From NCBI GenBank assembly GCA_024362935.1, contig JANCRA010000005.1, positions 22,962,235 to 23,026,234 of the forward strand: a DNA stretch of 64,000 nucleotides, read 5' to 3'. Below, piece after piece: positions 46,840-60,100 of the stretch (within the stretch, counting starts at the first letter, position 1; every line of letters starts with the position of its first letter). The stretch is from Setophaga petechia. Taxonomy: Eukaryota > Chordata > Aves > Passeriformes > Parulidae. The position numbers and the translations under genes were made by a program. The notes beneath the pieces were generated by a model that searched no databases, was not told where the DNA came from, and worked only from the letters and a program-made list of their open reading frames with translations.

Positions 46840-49800
46840 CTTGGCAGTAATGTGCTCATCTAATCTGCTTTCTTCATATCTTGGTATCTTAGAACATGAT
46901 TCAAGATGGGCAGCATAAAAAACTAAGGTGTTGGATTCTCCACTTAAGAGCCCCTGCAGCAAAACAAATTTCTTGTTCTGAGAATGGATTAACACATTAG
47001 TGCCCTCAGAAAGAAGTTCCTTTCCTTGTTAAAACTAACCACATGGAAAAAAAAAATTCTTCAGATTCTTTACTTGCAGACAACCTTGAAGTGGTTTCAT
47101 AAAACAATAAACTAGAAGAAGAGGATAAAAAGTACTTTGAGGAAAGGAAGAGAAAGAGAGGGAAACATGGGCCCCTGCAATAAATCTGAAGTCACTGACA
47201 GCTCTGAGTGATTAACAGCTGTATCTCAAAGTCAATCTGGAACAGATTTCTCCAAATGGAAAGACATTAGTTACTTGCTATCATATTTTTTAGCAAGTTT
47301 AATTTGATTTTGCTGTCAAAGACAATAAAAAATGCAAGTTGGATTTACACCTTTCCTCAAAGTGAGAGCTAGAGAAAAGACATAAGAAAGAAGTGATTTG
47401 ATGACTGTTTGAGTGCACCTAAAATGGCAAAATATAGGCAGTGAAAATTTTAACTTTTGAATGGGGTAAAAAAAACCAAAACAAAACAGAAAACAGTTCA
47501 TAAATGTGAATTGCAAAAGGATCACATCTTATTCTCTCTCATGTTCCAGGTGAAGACATCAGCACATCTTCTTAAGTTTACTGCAGAAACGGCAGTGAGC
47601 CTCTCCAGTTTCCACAGAATCAGCTGGAGAACAGACTTACCCCATCAGCACCCCTGGAGAAGCTCAACATTTCTGTCTCACTGGGTGTTGTCCAAAACAA
47701 ACGCTGCGCAGCCCATGGAGCTCTACCCTGGTGAATGCAAAAGTGAAGCCGTTTTAGCAGCTCACAGGTGGTGCAGGCACAAGTCAGCCCAGCTGAAAGG
47801 TTGTCAACAGAGACGGTGGCCCAGGGTATTCAGCTCTGTCAGGAGGGTGAAGACACATTAGAGGGTTCATTAGTCCGTGTTTGAGGCTCCAGCAGCAGCA
47901 GCAAGAGAAGAGTTTATTACACAGGATTACTATGTTCCCCTGCCCATGCATGAAAGGAAAGCCAACAGGACTTTTGTTACTGAATTCCTTGAGAGTATTT
48001 GAAATTCCTTCCTGATGTGGTGTGTTAGCACAGTGGAGCATGCACTCTGCACCAAATATAGACGTGAGACAGGCTACTTTTTCTCTCTGTAAAGAAGGAA
48101 GATTAAGATACAGATTGGTAATCTACATTGAACTCTCAGGGCAGCTACAAACTACCACTAATAAGGTAACTTGGGAGCACTTTGGTGCCATGTCTCTATT
48201 TTCTGTGTTTAACTTGCATTTACATTTCAGCTGTATTAAAAGACCATTTCGGTTTAAATTTTTTTCAATGTTTATACATAAATACAGATGCATGTACTAA
48301 ACTTGTGAAATAAAAATGTCAGTTAAAATCACACAAACTGCTCAGATTTCAAGCAGTGTAACTGGGTTTTTAGGGCCATCTTTTAAGAGTGAAAACTCTC
48401 TGTTCAGACCTGTGAAACACAATCAACCAGCAGATGCAAAAAGATCAGTATAAGCAATTCAGTTAACAGGGGACTAATTAAATAGACACAATCATGCAAA
48501 CCACACCAAAACACAAAAGCCATATTGTTGCTATTGTTCGGAAAAGTTGAGTTATGCAACTTTCAGAAGGCTAAATTTAGACCATGTACACAAATATGCT
48601 TCCCAGACACACTTGTAATAGAACATTACTTCACACCTCTGATATTTATCCAGAAAAGAAATATTCAACCGGGCAGTTGAATTTTAGATGTTAGAGAACC
48701 ATGAAGTGCAGTGGTTTTTCAAAAAAGTCATTTATCAGTGGGGTTATATATAGCATGCTTTATATTTTTTTTTAAAGATAAGTCCATCCTGTATAAGTGC
48801 TACTTGAAGGTTGACACTGTATGTTCTGATCACACATTGCCCTCTTCCAGACTTTGATACCTTAAACATGGATCACATACCAGATTCTGCCTGTCCCTTT
48901 CAGGTAATGACCGAATTGTGTCCTTACTTAGAATACTTAGGATCTGGCCTAAAATAACAGACACTTTTGAGGAGTTCTCTGTCTTATTTTCATTACATGC
49001 AAGTCTTTTCAGAAGCAGAGACAGTTGATGTACTGTAAGTCATCCCTTGTCAATGCAGCAGGATCTGCAGTAACCCTGTTTCAGAACCTTATTTTCAGTT
49101 TTCCCAGGTTAAAAATACCATGCAAGAGTACTTGATGGGCTTTTTTTTTGTCCACTCATTCTGATATTTGATAATTATCCTATAACTAAACTCCTTTCTC
49201 TATGTTAGTTCTCACTGTGTGAATATTCCTTCTTTTTGCAGGGTGTTTGATTAACTGAATTCAAAGATGAGCTTGATCTTCCAAAACTTTAAAGGCCGCC
49301 TATAGAAACCAAAAGATTTTTATAAATATTTTCACTGTATGTGAAACACACTATTCATCAAATGGTTTTCCCACCTTTCTTTTTATGCTTGCTACTGCTC
49401 TTCATGTCTCACTATTATATACAGGAAAACCCCCATCATCTCAGTATTCTAAGATGAAAATTATTTCAGCTATGCTTTTTATATCCTCCATGTGTGTGCA
49501 AAATTTTCATGACTATAATATCTTGCCACTCCTTAATATTGATGGGATTTCCTTTCCAGCAACACTGTGAAGAGGGGGATGCAGCTGCCACCCCCTCCCA
49601 ACACACACTGGCAGTACCAACCATTTCATCTCAGAAGTAAACTCTTCTTTGGAAAACAATCAAGAAACTCTTTAAACGTCTGTTGGATAACTTGCAAAGT
49701 CTTTGATGAAATTGCTGCTAAATAAGAGAGTTTAGTGGTATAGACACATGGACATACCTCTGATAAAATCCAGAAGACAAAGCAATACCTAGAAAGGAGG

Positions 49801-52800
49801 TAAGAGCTAACAGTAAATACAAAATCACTCAATTAGTTCACATTTCCACCACCTGCAGGAACAAATGCCCTGGCTTCTTCATGTGTGGCTGGTTCTGCAG
49901 AGGCAATGCACCATGAAATGATGCCTGCAAACAGCAGCTACCTAACAAATTGGCCACATGCGACAAGTGGAAATAAAATCCAGCAAGGCTCATTGAACGC
50001 GCGGCTCACTGCAGCCTTTTGATGCCATTTCAAGCAAAGCACTAATATTAACCCTGGCTTACATGTCACAAATTACTGTGTTCCTTTGGATACATCAGTC
50101 CTGGGGAGGAGGACAGGAGGATGGCCATGCTTAGAGAGGCACTGAGTGATACAAAGCAGACAGTGAGCATCACGTTCACATCATCACCACTGATATGTGG
50201 AGTGACACTCAAATGTGTTGAATACATTGCACAATCCTCACCCTGCTGAGCCCAGCTTGCAGTTATGTACCATCCAATAGAGGCACACAGAGCTGGATAC
50301 AAAGGTTGAGAAAAAGAACAGGCTGCTCTTGGTACCAGTTTAGATATGGCTTGTTCCCAAGTCTCTGAAAGTCAAACTCGTATCACACAATCATATTAAA
50401 TATCAAGTAACCATGCTGTAAAGCTTGCCTGTGAAAATGGCTGAGGCACCATGAAATCTACTCTCTTTCCTAGTAGCCTAAAAACCTTAAGGGGAGAATG
50501 GAATGTTAAAAGACACTTATCACAGAGAAATCCTGGCACAGTGTTTGAGAGAAGTGTTCTACTGGAGCTCAACAGCCCACTGGAACTCTGCAGCCTCTTA
50601 TCCTGTGAGGCACAGGAATCATGAGCAATCCTGGCATGCCTGGAAATTCAGCAATGACAGTGGGAATATGTTGTCACCCAGCATCTGCAACTCACTCTAG
50701 GAAAATGAACATGGGAAGCAGAACCCAAAATTGAGATGGCAACTCATTCACTTCAAACCAAGCATAACATAGTGAATCATGCCTGAAAATTGCACCTCTG
50801 AAATTAACACATTGACTGCTCCTGCCAAAATGGAGAACGCTAACAAATTAAAATCTGGGTTCTGATAGGTATTCATGTTTCATTCTGATATAGAATGTCT
50901 CAAGTTACAAGTTTTCTCTCAGCTCCTCCAAAAGTCTGTTCTTAAAGCCTTAGCTTTAAGATAAGCTTGCCTCTCCACTTTATTTTCATAATTTATAGAT
51001 TATTAGAATTAACATTTGGTGTAAAGTCTAGGAAACAGCTCAACGCTTTTAAGGCCCAATATATATTTATATCCATTCAAATAGAGCCAGCAATTCTCAG
51101 GACTTCACTGAAGTCTCAGGGCTGTTCTACCAAGAGCCGTCACAGCCTTATTCCAAGCACAATACCCTTCTACACAGCTGCCCAAGCATTTTGCTGTGTG
51201 TGTTCTGGGACCTACAGCCACCATTAAAGCTTTTTTCACTATTTCTAAACCCACCTAATGCATGTTGTCCTCTGACAGTGACAGCATGATAGCAGAGTAG
51301 AGAGCACCAGACTGGGATTCTCAGAAGAGCCAAGTGTGTAAGTGGACCCCACGTTTAGCAGGATGTGCAAAGGAGGCAGTCACCTGGGCCATGAACAGTC
51401 AGCAGCATGGTTTGCTATAGGAGTTTGACACACAGTCTGGGGCTAAATCTGCCTTCTCAAACACAGAGTTTTACATTCTGAGTGTGAGAAAGTAGGGGTG
51501 GTTACATTAGGTCCACTCAAACATTTTAAGCACAGATGTATGAGTTTGGTAAATTAATAGGGCATTTTACATAGCTTGCAGCATTCCCCCTCTTTACATA
51601 CAAATCCAATGTGCATTATGAGGTTTCCCAACAGGAGCTTGCATCAGTGGTGTCTGATAGTAATTATCAGCTACCTGCTGGTGGAAAAGCTAAAGGCTAC
51701 CTAATATTTAAAAAAAAAATCTATTTAACACTGTAGAATGATAAATAAAAATGCCTAATAATTCTAAATTAATCTTTTAAACACAATTACTTTGAAACAC
51801 ATTTTGTCTGTTAGTTACCTGTGCACAAAAATGTAGTTTCTCCTTGGCATTTAGTAATCACAGCACATTTGATGTTTCACTGTTGTCATTAAACTGCCAA
51901 TGAAACTGCATTATTATTTTAAAAAATGTGGTTTATCTGCATAAAAATCTGCACAACTTTTGCTAACAAAACCAATTGTTTTCACTCAACCTTCTTTCAA
52001 AATCCCAAAATGGTACCAAATAAAGTTTCCTTTGCTTTTTGTCGTGATTCAAAAGTCAGAAATGTTAGCCCCGCTCTTTGCCCTATAATCTGTAAATATC
52101 ACTAGTATCTGGAAAATTAGCTGAACTTTTCTCATTGAACTTAAATTAAAATGGGTATTTTCACTTTACTTTGTAATGTTTTCCAATATATTTCCTCAGC
52201 ACATATGAAATTTTAAGAAAGCATTTTTTTCAAAAGAGGCATTTATCTCCTGATAAATTTATCTCTTGATCTCCTCAGCCTTCCTCTTGTCTCTGTGTTA
52301 TATTCCCGTAATTTTTGCTGTAATAGAGACCCATGTAAACTAAAGTCAACAGACAGGAAAAGAGAAGGCTGTTACATTAATTTTCCTTGCTATTTTGAGC
52401 TCAAGTGTTTCATTTGTGCTTTAAATATACTAAAAGCCTTTTAATATATCCTGTTTCTATTCATTCTTGTATCAACATAACTAAAATTTTACAGTCACAC
52501 AAGCATCTATTTTGATGAATATCTTTGATATGTGATAGGCTGTCTTCCAATTTCACAGAATCAGACAAGTATTCTCACAAGTTCCTTCAGTGATTCACTT
52601 TCATGTTCCAAATTAATCTTGGAATCACAAAAATGGTCCTAAAACACCATGTGTTTGGGAGATCTGTATAAAGGGACCCAAGAGAAGTGTGAAATCAATC
52701 TCCTTTTTCTGTGGTTATTTAGTCTTACCTGTATTTTCACACAGTCAACCCAGATGAAAAATATCTTTAAGTACTCCGTGAGTCCATAGCATTGCAGAAG

Positions 52801-55800
52801 GTATGCAATTAGATTTTTAATAAATTTTTCAATGAAGATGCAGTCTTGATAGTCATCAGTCACTGTTTAACTGAAGGAAACAAAAGTGGGATGCTTGTGG
52901 AAATCATTAATTTTAAAATGATATCACATAATATTTTCCTAACTTCTGATTTTGATTCTGCAGAAGGAACTCTGCAATTGTCTGCACCATTACACACCAG
53001 GAAATTGTGGAAACGGCACACTACAGAAAACTCAATCCACCGAGACTCACAGTGACTGTGCAAGGAACCACAAATAGAGTATCTGCTTGATTATTTCCCT
53101 ATTTATCTTACTTCAGAGTGTATCAGTCCTCCACAAACCTGGAAAAGATGATACCTCTCCAAAGAGATAATGAATTAATTAGTTAATTGGAATCATGTTA
53201 TTCAAATTGCAGATACTCAACAGTTTGTGGCTATGCAGCTCACATTCAGGTACTTTTGCAGCTATTACATATGTATGGATTTTTATTCTATGTGTTTCAA
53301 TCATTTTTTAATTTTAACTAGATTTTTTTTTAAACTAGAACAGAAATCTAACAACCTAGCATTTTTACAGTCCTAACTCCCTTTTTACCAATAAAAAATC
53401 TGTAGAGATATTAAGTCAATCATTCAGAAATTAGGAATCACCAAATCTTTGCTTTCATCCATTTCTCACCGTTTTAGCTTCAGAGCTATTAGAAAATTTA
53501 TTCTATACCTCCAAAAGCTTTCCTTCTTCCTCCTTCTTAATAATCTCCCTAAACAAATTAAAATTATCCTGTAGGAAGAATTCAGGAAACTAGAGGCTAT
53601 TATAACACCATTACATCTCACTACTGTTGCAGAAAGCCCATGACAACCTCACTTCGTGATCATGACCCACTGACACTTATTTTTTTACTGTGATGGAAAA
53701 AAAAAATATTCCCCTCATCTTTTTGTCAGCTGGCACTGATATCCTTGGCCAGCACTATGGAACAAGAAGTGTTATATGATCCTGCTCTGCACACAGCCCT
53801 TCTCCACCCACTGCTGCACCTCCAGAGTGGCTTTATTTGAACTCTGACTCAGTCACTCACACAAAGCTATAGAAGCCCATGATCCAAATCTATTTGTTTT
53901 TCAAGAAAAATGTAACCCCATTAATCCTACAAAATATAAATACAATATAAAGTGGTAAAAGGCACCAAATATTTTTGTGGTCACTAATACAACAGTCCAC
54001 ACACATTTTGCAATAAAGAGCTTGTAGATATAAGCATTTCTTGTGGTTGTCAGTCTGTGCAATTTATGCCCTAGGAAAAAGGGATGGCACTTACCAAGTT
54101 GATCACCTTTCCATTCACTGTCACAAAAAGCACGCTCAGGATTATGTTACCAGCAGGAGTAACAAAATAGTTATCATATTTTAAACATTTCAAGTACATC
54201 CAAATTTGGCTAAAAGGAACACACAAAATCTCAGTGCTCATTTCATTACCATGAACAAGTCATTAGTTGTAATGTACTGAGGGGTGTAACAATTACAATC
54301 CTTACAGTCAATCCTTCCCTTGCTGTGGGTATCTCCCCATCTCACACCTTGCAGCACTGTACCCTCCACTGCATGTGACCTCTGTTTAAAAAATCTGAAA
54401 CATAGTTGCATCTTTTGGAACTCCATTGTTTGAATTATTTTTGCAACCAAAAAAGGCAGAGGAAGAGCTACAAGTAGAAATACATTTCTTTTCACAGCAG
54501 TAAATGCACAGACAAGTAACAATGGATTACTTGAGCAGAGGGTTTTTTGCTTTTAGTAAGTCTGTATCTCATTGACTTTGTGGGCTATTAAAAGTTCATT
54601 ACGAAGTACAACAACAGAGGATGGAGTAAGAGTACAGACTGGCACAAAAATTCCTCTCTCAATCAGTTCAAAAGCAGTATTAACGAAAAACGTTTTTTCC
54701 ATTTACAGTTAAGGTAGGAAGTCTCAGAACTCATAGGATTTGAGGATCTGGCAGACTCTCATGCAACACGACTTAGAAAACTACTTCCCCTCATTCCTGA
54801 TGCATAGAAAATGGACAAATGGCAAAGTGCTGGTAAACAGCCCTTTGCCGGACACCTGACTTTCCTAAAGACAAGGAATTCCAGAGAAAGACAGCAGAAA
54901 GGCAGAGCAAAAGATGGCAAAGCCCAAGATGCTGTACTGGAGACTCAATTAGAGTCAACGGGGTCAAAGTCAGGATCCAGTGGCCCCTAGGAATGTCAAA
55001 GGACAGATAAGAACAACATCAAGATTGGACTACACACACTGAGCCAAAATTAACATCAGGGTTACTGGGGTGAGCAGTCATCAGTTCCAAGTTGTAGATG
55101 CAGCTGTCACAGGAATGAGTGAAGAGCTTCTGATACTGCCCTGGGTTTGCATACAGTATTGAGCCCCTAAATATAGTAAAAAAATAAAATAAAATTTAAA
55201 AACCCCAAAATAAAAAAAACACCAGAAAATAGTTTAAAGTGTTTGTAATACTTGCTTACTCTAACATTTTAACGAGATTTTATACTGCAGATCATAATTT
55301 ACCGTAAGCAGATTCAATTTACAAATGCTGCAGAACAGGAGACACAGTGCTTATTTATAACTATATTAATTTACTTATGTGTTTGCACTTCATATTAAAT
55401 ATATGCATACTTTTCATGTTTTGGTTCTTTCTAAATGAATTTATATTGTCCAAATATTAGCTATAATAACATCAGTTTTCTCAAATGCAATTAAACAACT
55501 AAATTAAATTTGAAAAAATTATATCAGAAAAGTCTCTTTATAAATAAGGTCGGTAAAAATCCAGTTACTTTTAAACTAATAATAATGTAATATTTTAACA
55601 TTGCAGTAAGTGCATGAAAAAAAATTATATTTCCTTTGCCAAAACCCCTAAGAGGAAAAGTACCTTTTTCACTGAATTTACAGGAAAGCCATTAATTTGG
55701 AATCACTTTCTTAATAAATGGCTTGATTTGAAACATCGCTTTCCTCTGGAGAAAATGCTTAAAACTAAGAAAAGTATCTATATATACTACTTGAAGACAC

Positions 55801-56519
55801 ATCCACCAGGAAAATATGCAGAGTAACAGCAATGCCTGTAGGAAGAGAGCATTATTTTGACCGTGAGCAAAGTATAGTGAGATAACAGAATTCTCAGACC
55901 TACAGTTTGTTCCACACAGAGTACTCTAAAATGGCCAGATCCCACAGTCTTCCAAAAATATAATAACTGATGTATCCAGATTGCATCCTGAAGATTAGCA
56001 AGTCAACCAAGCCATGCACAAAGCTGATTTGGTTTCAATCCAATTCCCTTCTCTGAATAAATTTCATTTTATTACTAATCTCATGGTTTGAAGTTATGAA
56101 CCTCATGTTAATTTCTCTTTCATTACACGAAAACCTTTAACCACAAAGGTACTAAAAGGGATATTCACATTATTCAGGATTCTCCATTTGAAGGAAAACA
56201 AAGGACTAAGTAATAAAGCACAGCAGATATGTGCCAGTCTTACAAGGGAACAAAACTATGATTAATATAACACTGACTTATGCAAATACCATCTTACTTT
56301 TGTGCAAGTACTGCTACCAGGAAAAAAGAAAAAAATAGTGAGGACTTTTGCATCCATCAATAATAGTTCAAGAGCAGTTCCCTTATAGCTACATGTAAAT
56401 CATAAGAAAAATTATACAGATTTTCTAAACATATCAGGGGAGCAATTATTTTTACTACTACTTATCATAAAAATGTAACATTAATAATATTTGAAAATAC
56501 AGACCAGAACAAATTTATA
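45801..56519. other. CCDC141-SESTD1 intergenic region
   Basis: About 10.7 kb of AT-rich sequence. Apart from the (AAT)n tract there is no recognised coding exon, RNA gene or repeat family. The left part may include upstream CCDC141 exons; the right edge may include distal SESTD1 3' UTR. Confidence 0.65.
46794..46839 (+). repeat. (AAT)n microsatellite, about 15 units
   Basis: Uninterrupted AAT/ATA/TAA triplet run. Read in one frame it gives a poly-Ile tract on either strand, which explains the apparent ORFs here. Intergenic, between CCDC141 and SESTD1. Confidence 0.97.
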
Positions 56520-57131
56520 TTAGATTTTAAAAAGATGATTTTTATTAAGCACAAACAGCTTTTAATACATTATCAATACAAATAGGAAAACATCTGTTTA
56601 ATGAATTTGATATATCAAAGATCTGATGGGCAGGTTGCATACTGGCACAATAAAAATGATTTTTTTTAAGTATTTCAGATTAAAATTACAGGGTTACCAC
56701 AGTCTACACTGCAGGTACTTTCCTCACAGTCTAAAATTACTACATCACCTGGGCATGGGGGAAGCAAAGAACTAGAGTTTCATAATATGGAACTTCTAAC
56801 ACTTTAATTAGCACCACTCAAAGCTTGCATCAGCTGTCTAACTAAGAAGCAGCTGACAGGTCAGGTAAAGCTTTACAGCAAATTTCAGTGCAAAGTTTAC
56901 AGTTCCTTTTCATAAGATACTTGGAGTCTATGGTTTCATAGCATGTTAAATAATTATGGCTTGATAGATGTACAGTATTAAGATGCTGTGAACATTTACT
57001 TTGAAAAAAAGATGAGACTCGTAACAGCTGTGAAATGTATTTTAATATATTATACCAAATTCTGTAATATGCAAACAACATGCTGGATTATAAACTGCAG
57101 TCCTGCTATGAATTCACAGACAAGGTCAGTA
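56520..57131 (-). other. SESTD1: SESTD1 3' UTR (proximal form)
   Basis: AT-rich sequence directly after the stop codon with no further splice signal of note. Its left end is set by the first AATAAA on the minus strand. A longer 3' UTR using sites further left is possible, since mammalian SESTD1 transcripts have long UTRs. Confidence 0.65.
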
Positions 57132-60100
57132 TTAGCTCTCTGGGGTAGTGGCTTCTGGTTGTCTCAGCTGCTGCTTTTTCAGGCTAACTAACTTCATCTT
57201 CTCCCTGATGTGTTCTGCTGCAGAAGCCATATCACTTGGGCTCCCAAAGTACTGCTCAGACCTAGAAAAAACCCAAACCACAATAAATTATCAGTAGTAA
57301 GTCAGTACATGAATACATCTGTTAACTGAAGTAGAAAAGACAAAACAGATGAGAAAAATAGCCACTTTTTCCTCTTGTCATTTAAAAGCCACCTTTAAAA
57401 AGCTTTGGAGACTTAGTGATGAAGACTTAACAGCAAATTTTTATGAAATTGTTACAAATACTCAATGAGCCTTTCATATCCAAAACACTCTCTCAACAGA
57501 ATTTTGAGGGTGGTGAGACTGCTGGTCTAGTGAAAGGTGTGCCTGCCCTTGGCAGGGGGATTGGAACTGGATTATTTTAAATGTCCCTTCCAACCCAAAC
57601 CATTCTGTGATTTGAACAGCAAGGCACTATCCTAGAAGCACAACTGGATGCTTCCCAACTCTTTTTATTACCACCCTTCTGTGGCTCTACCCAAGTCCAT
57701 CTGACAATTTTGCATACTGTGACAATCTGTGATACCTGTCTATACATGAATTCTGAGTTTTTAGAATTGCTGCATTATTAAATGACTTCACATGTAAAGT
57801 CAACCACATGCTGTCAAATTATGCCATCTACCTCTCAAACTGAAAGGAAGACATGGCTATGTAATTCAAATACAAAAAAGAGCAGCTGAAATGTTAGGGA
57901 AACCACCGACCAAGCTGTCAGCCCAGGGAGGGTTTGAACAGACTGTGTGTTTCAGAGGAACGGGTATTAAATCTAGTTACAAAGCAGAGAAGCTGTACAC
58001 TTTGGAAATGGCAGTAGGACAAAGGACTTTCAGGCAGGCAAAACTGGACAAAAAAGTTATTCTGTGCAGGAAAAGACTCATTTGAAAAGGTAACTGGTCA
58101 GACTGCATAGCTGCACACGGATCACAGCATTTCCTCATACAGAGCAGAAGCCATGGGCAGGAGAGGGAACAGTGACCCGAGTTTCCAAAAAGATACTGGT
58201 GAAAGTCTGAAGAGGTGAACAGGCTGATGAAAATGCCCCCCAACCATTTATGACATTTTTTATGTTCTTAAATCTCAAACTATTTCTAATAATCAGCAAA
58301 CCCTTTTCAAACCATATGCTAAACACTTCAAAACCAGAATGCCAGGACGATAAGCAGAGGGTCCTGAACTACAGGACGTACAGGGGGATATGCAAAACTC
58401 TATTGAAATTCCAGAGGGGTCAAAATGATGTTCAGGATTGAACAGTTGTTACTTTTACCAGATCACTAGAATCTGCCATACAGAAGTTATACAAAAATAC
58501 TTCAACAAACACTTCTTGATCTGGTTTTGGGTCAGTTTTTTGATTGTTTTGGGTTTTTTTCTACAGCTATAAAATCTTCCACTATTTTCAAACACACTAT
58601 TGAAAGAACAGTGAAAATCACTACTAATTCAGGCCTGGGCCCATCTTCATAATTAGGACTCTGTATTGAAGGACCTACCCTGCAGAAGGCATATGGCATT
58701 TTGAAAATATGATGACAATAAATTTTCATGACCAGTTTCCTGCAACTGTGTTTTTCAGGTAGACTTCAGGTAATGCTTAATGCAGTTGCCTGATGTTATC
58801 TCATAAAGGCTTCAGCCTCTAATTCAATAAACTTATTTTAGACCTTTTTCATTATGGTGTGGCATCCTACACACCAGAGACTTGCTCCATAGCTTGGTTG
58901 TAACTCACCTAGAAATTAACTACAAGCTCAGCATAACAACAGACATTATTAAACACAGAGAACTGAGTTTTATTATGGGTGAGATTCCAAATTCAATTTG
59001 CCTTTGTAGCTCAAGAGAACTATGAATTTAAAGTTAATATGAATAATTCTCAAGGAAAGTACTGTTTTGTTTACCAAATAAATAAAATATAAATTTATCT
59101 TCAATATACTGGCTTAGATAGACAGAATTGCAAATAAATAAATAGAAGTCCTGTAATTCTCATCTGGTATCTTTTTTCAGGGAGAATAGACTGGGACTGG
59201 TCATTCTTCTGTTACTTCTGCATACTATGCTGGTGCAAAGACTCCATAAGTCTAATAATCATTCAGTGTGAAAAAGTCACTACTTTAAAAAGGCAGTGCA
59301 TTATTACTCATTAAAAATTCCTTCCCATTTTTTCATAGAAAGCAGACACGTCCTATTTCAAATTTTATAAAAACAACATGCTCACTTTTCTATTTCAGCA
59401 ATAAGCCTTCATGATTCTTCTCCATATGAGACTATTATACAACCTTACCAAAGGCATTAGAAACCATTCTACATACCCATCAGGATAAACTACAGGCACT
59501 GTTAGTCTGTCCAACAGTGATTTCCCAACTGCTTCAATTTCATCAAATTGATCCATTTCATTAAAAGCTTCTGGCTGGTCTGGACATTCCTGCAAAATCT
59601 GTTTAATAAAAGTAAGAAAATACAGAATAAAGTACAAAGTGATAGCATGTAGTTTTTGAAGTGCCATTAACTGGCAGAGTGGATGTTCTTTTGGCATTTC
59701 CACTGCCACATTTACATGAGATCAACTGACACATATAATTCAAGAAAAGAAAATACTGATTAAATTTCATTAAGAAGGTTGTTCAGAGCTACCAGTGTTT
59801 TGTATTAGAATGTTTTACATTACTTCTGAGAGGGAATAAAAAGTAGTCTTCCTAGACAATATTCCTGCTACAAATATGAAATGCATAAAAATAGTGACTG
59901 ACATCATTAAGCATACAAGACAGCAATGTGAAGTGCAAACACCATGGTCAATGAAGACCCCTTACAGCAGGTTTCAAAACTAAAAACCACATCTGGCACA
60001 GAACAGGTAGGACTAAAAAAATCTGAACACAAGTCTTTCCATATTTGTAACCCAGTACCAGTACTCAGTACTCTATTTTCTTCCACTTCTCACTTTGCCC

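Noticed and set aside
46610..46995. ORFs with a poly-Ile tract on both strands
   Set aside because: Produced by the (AAT)n microsatellite.
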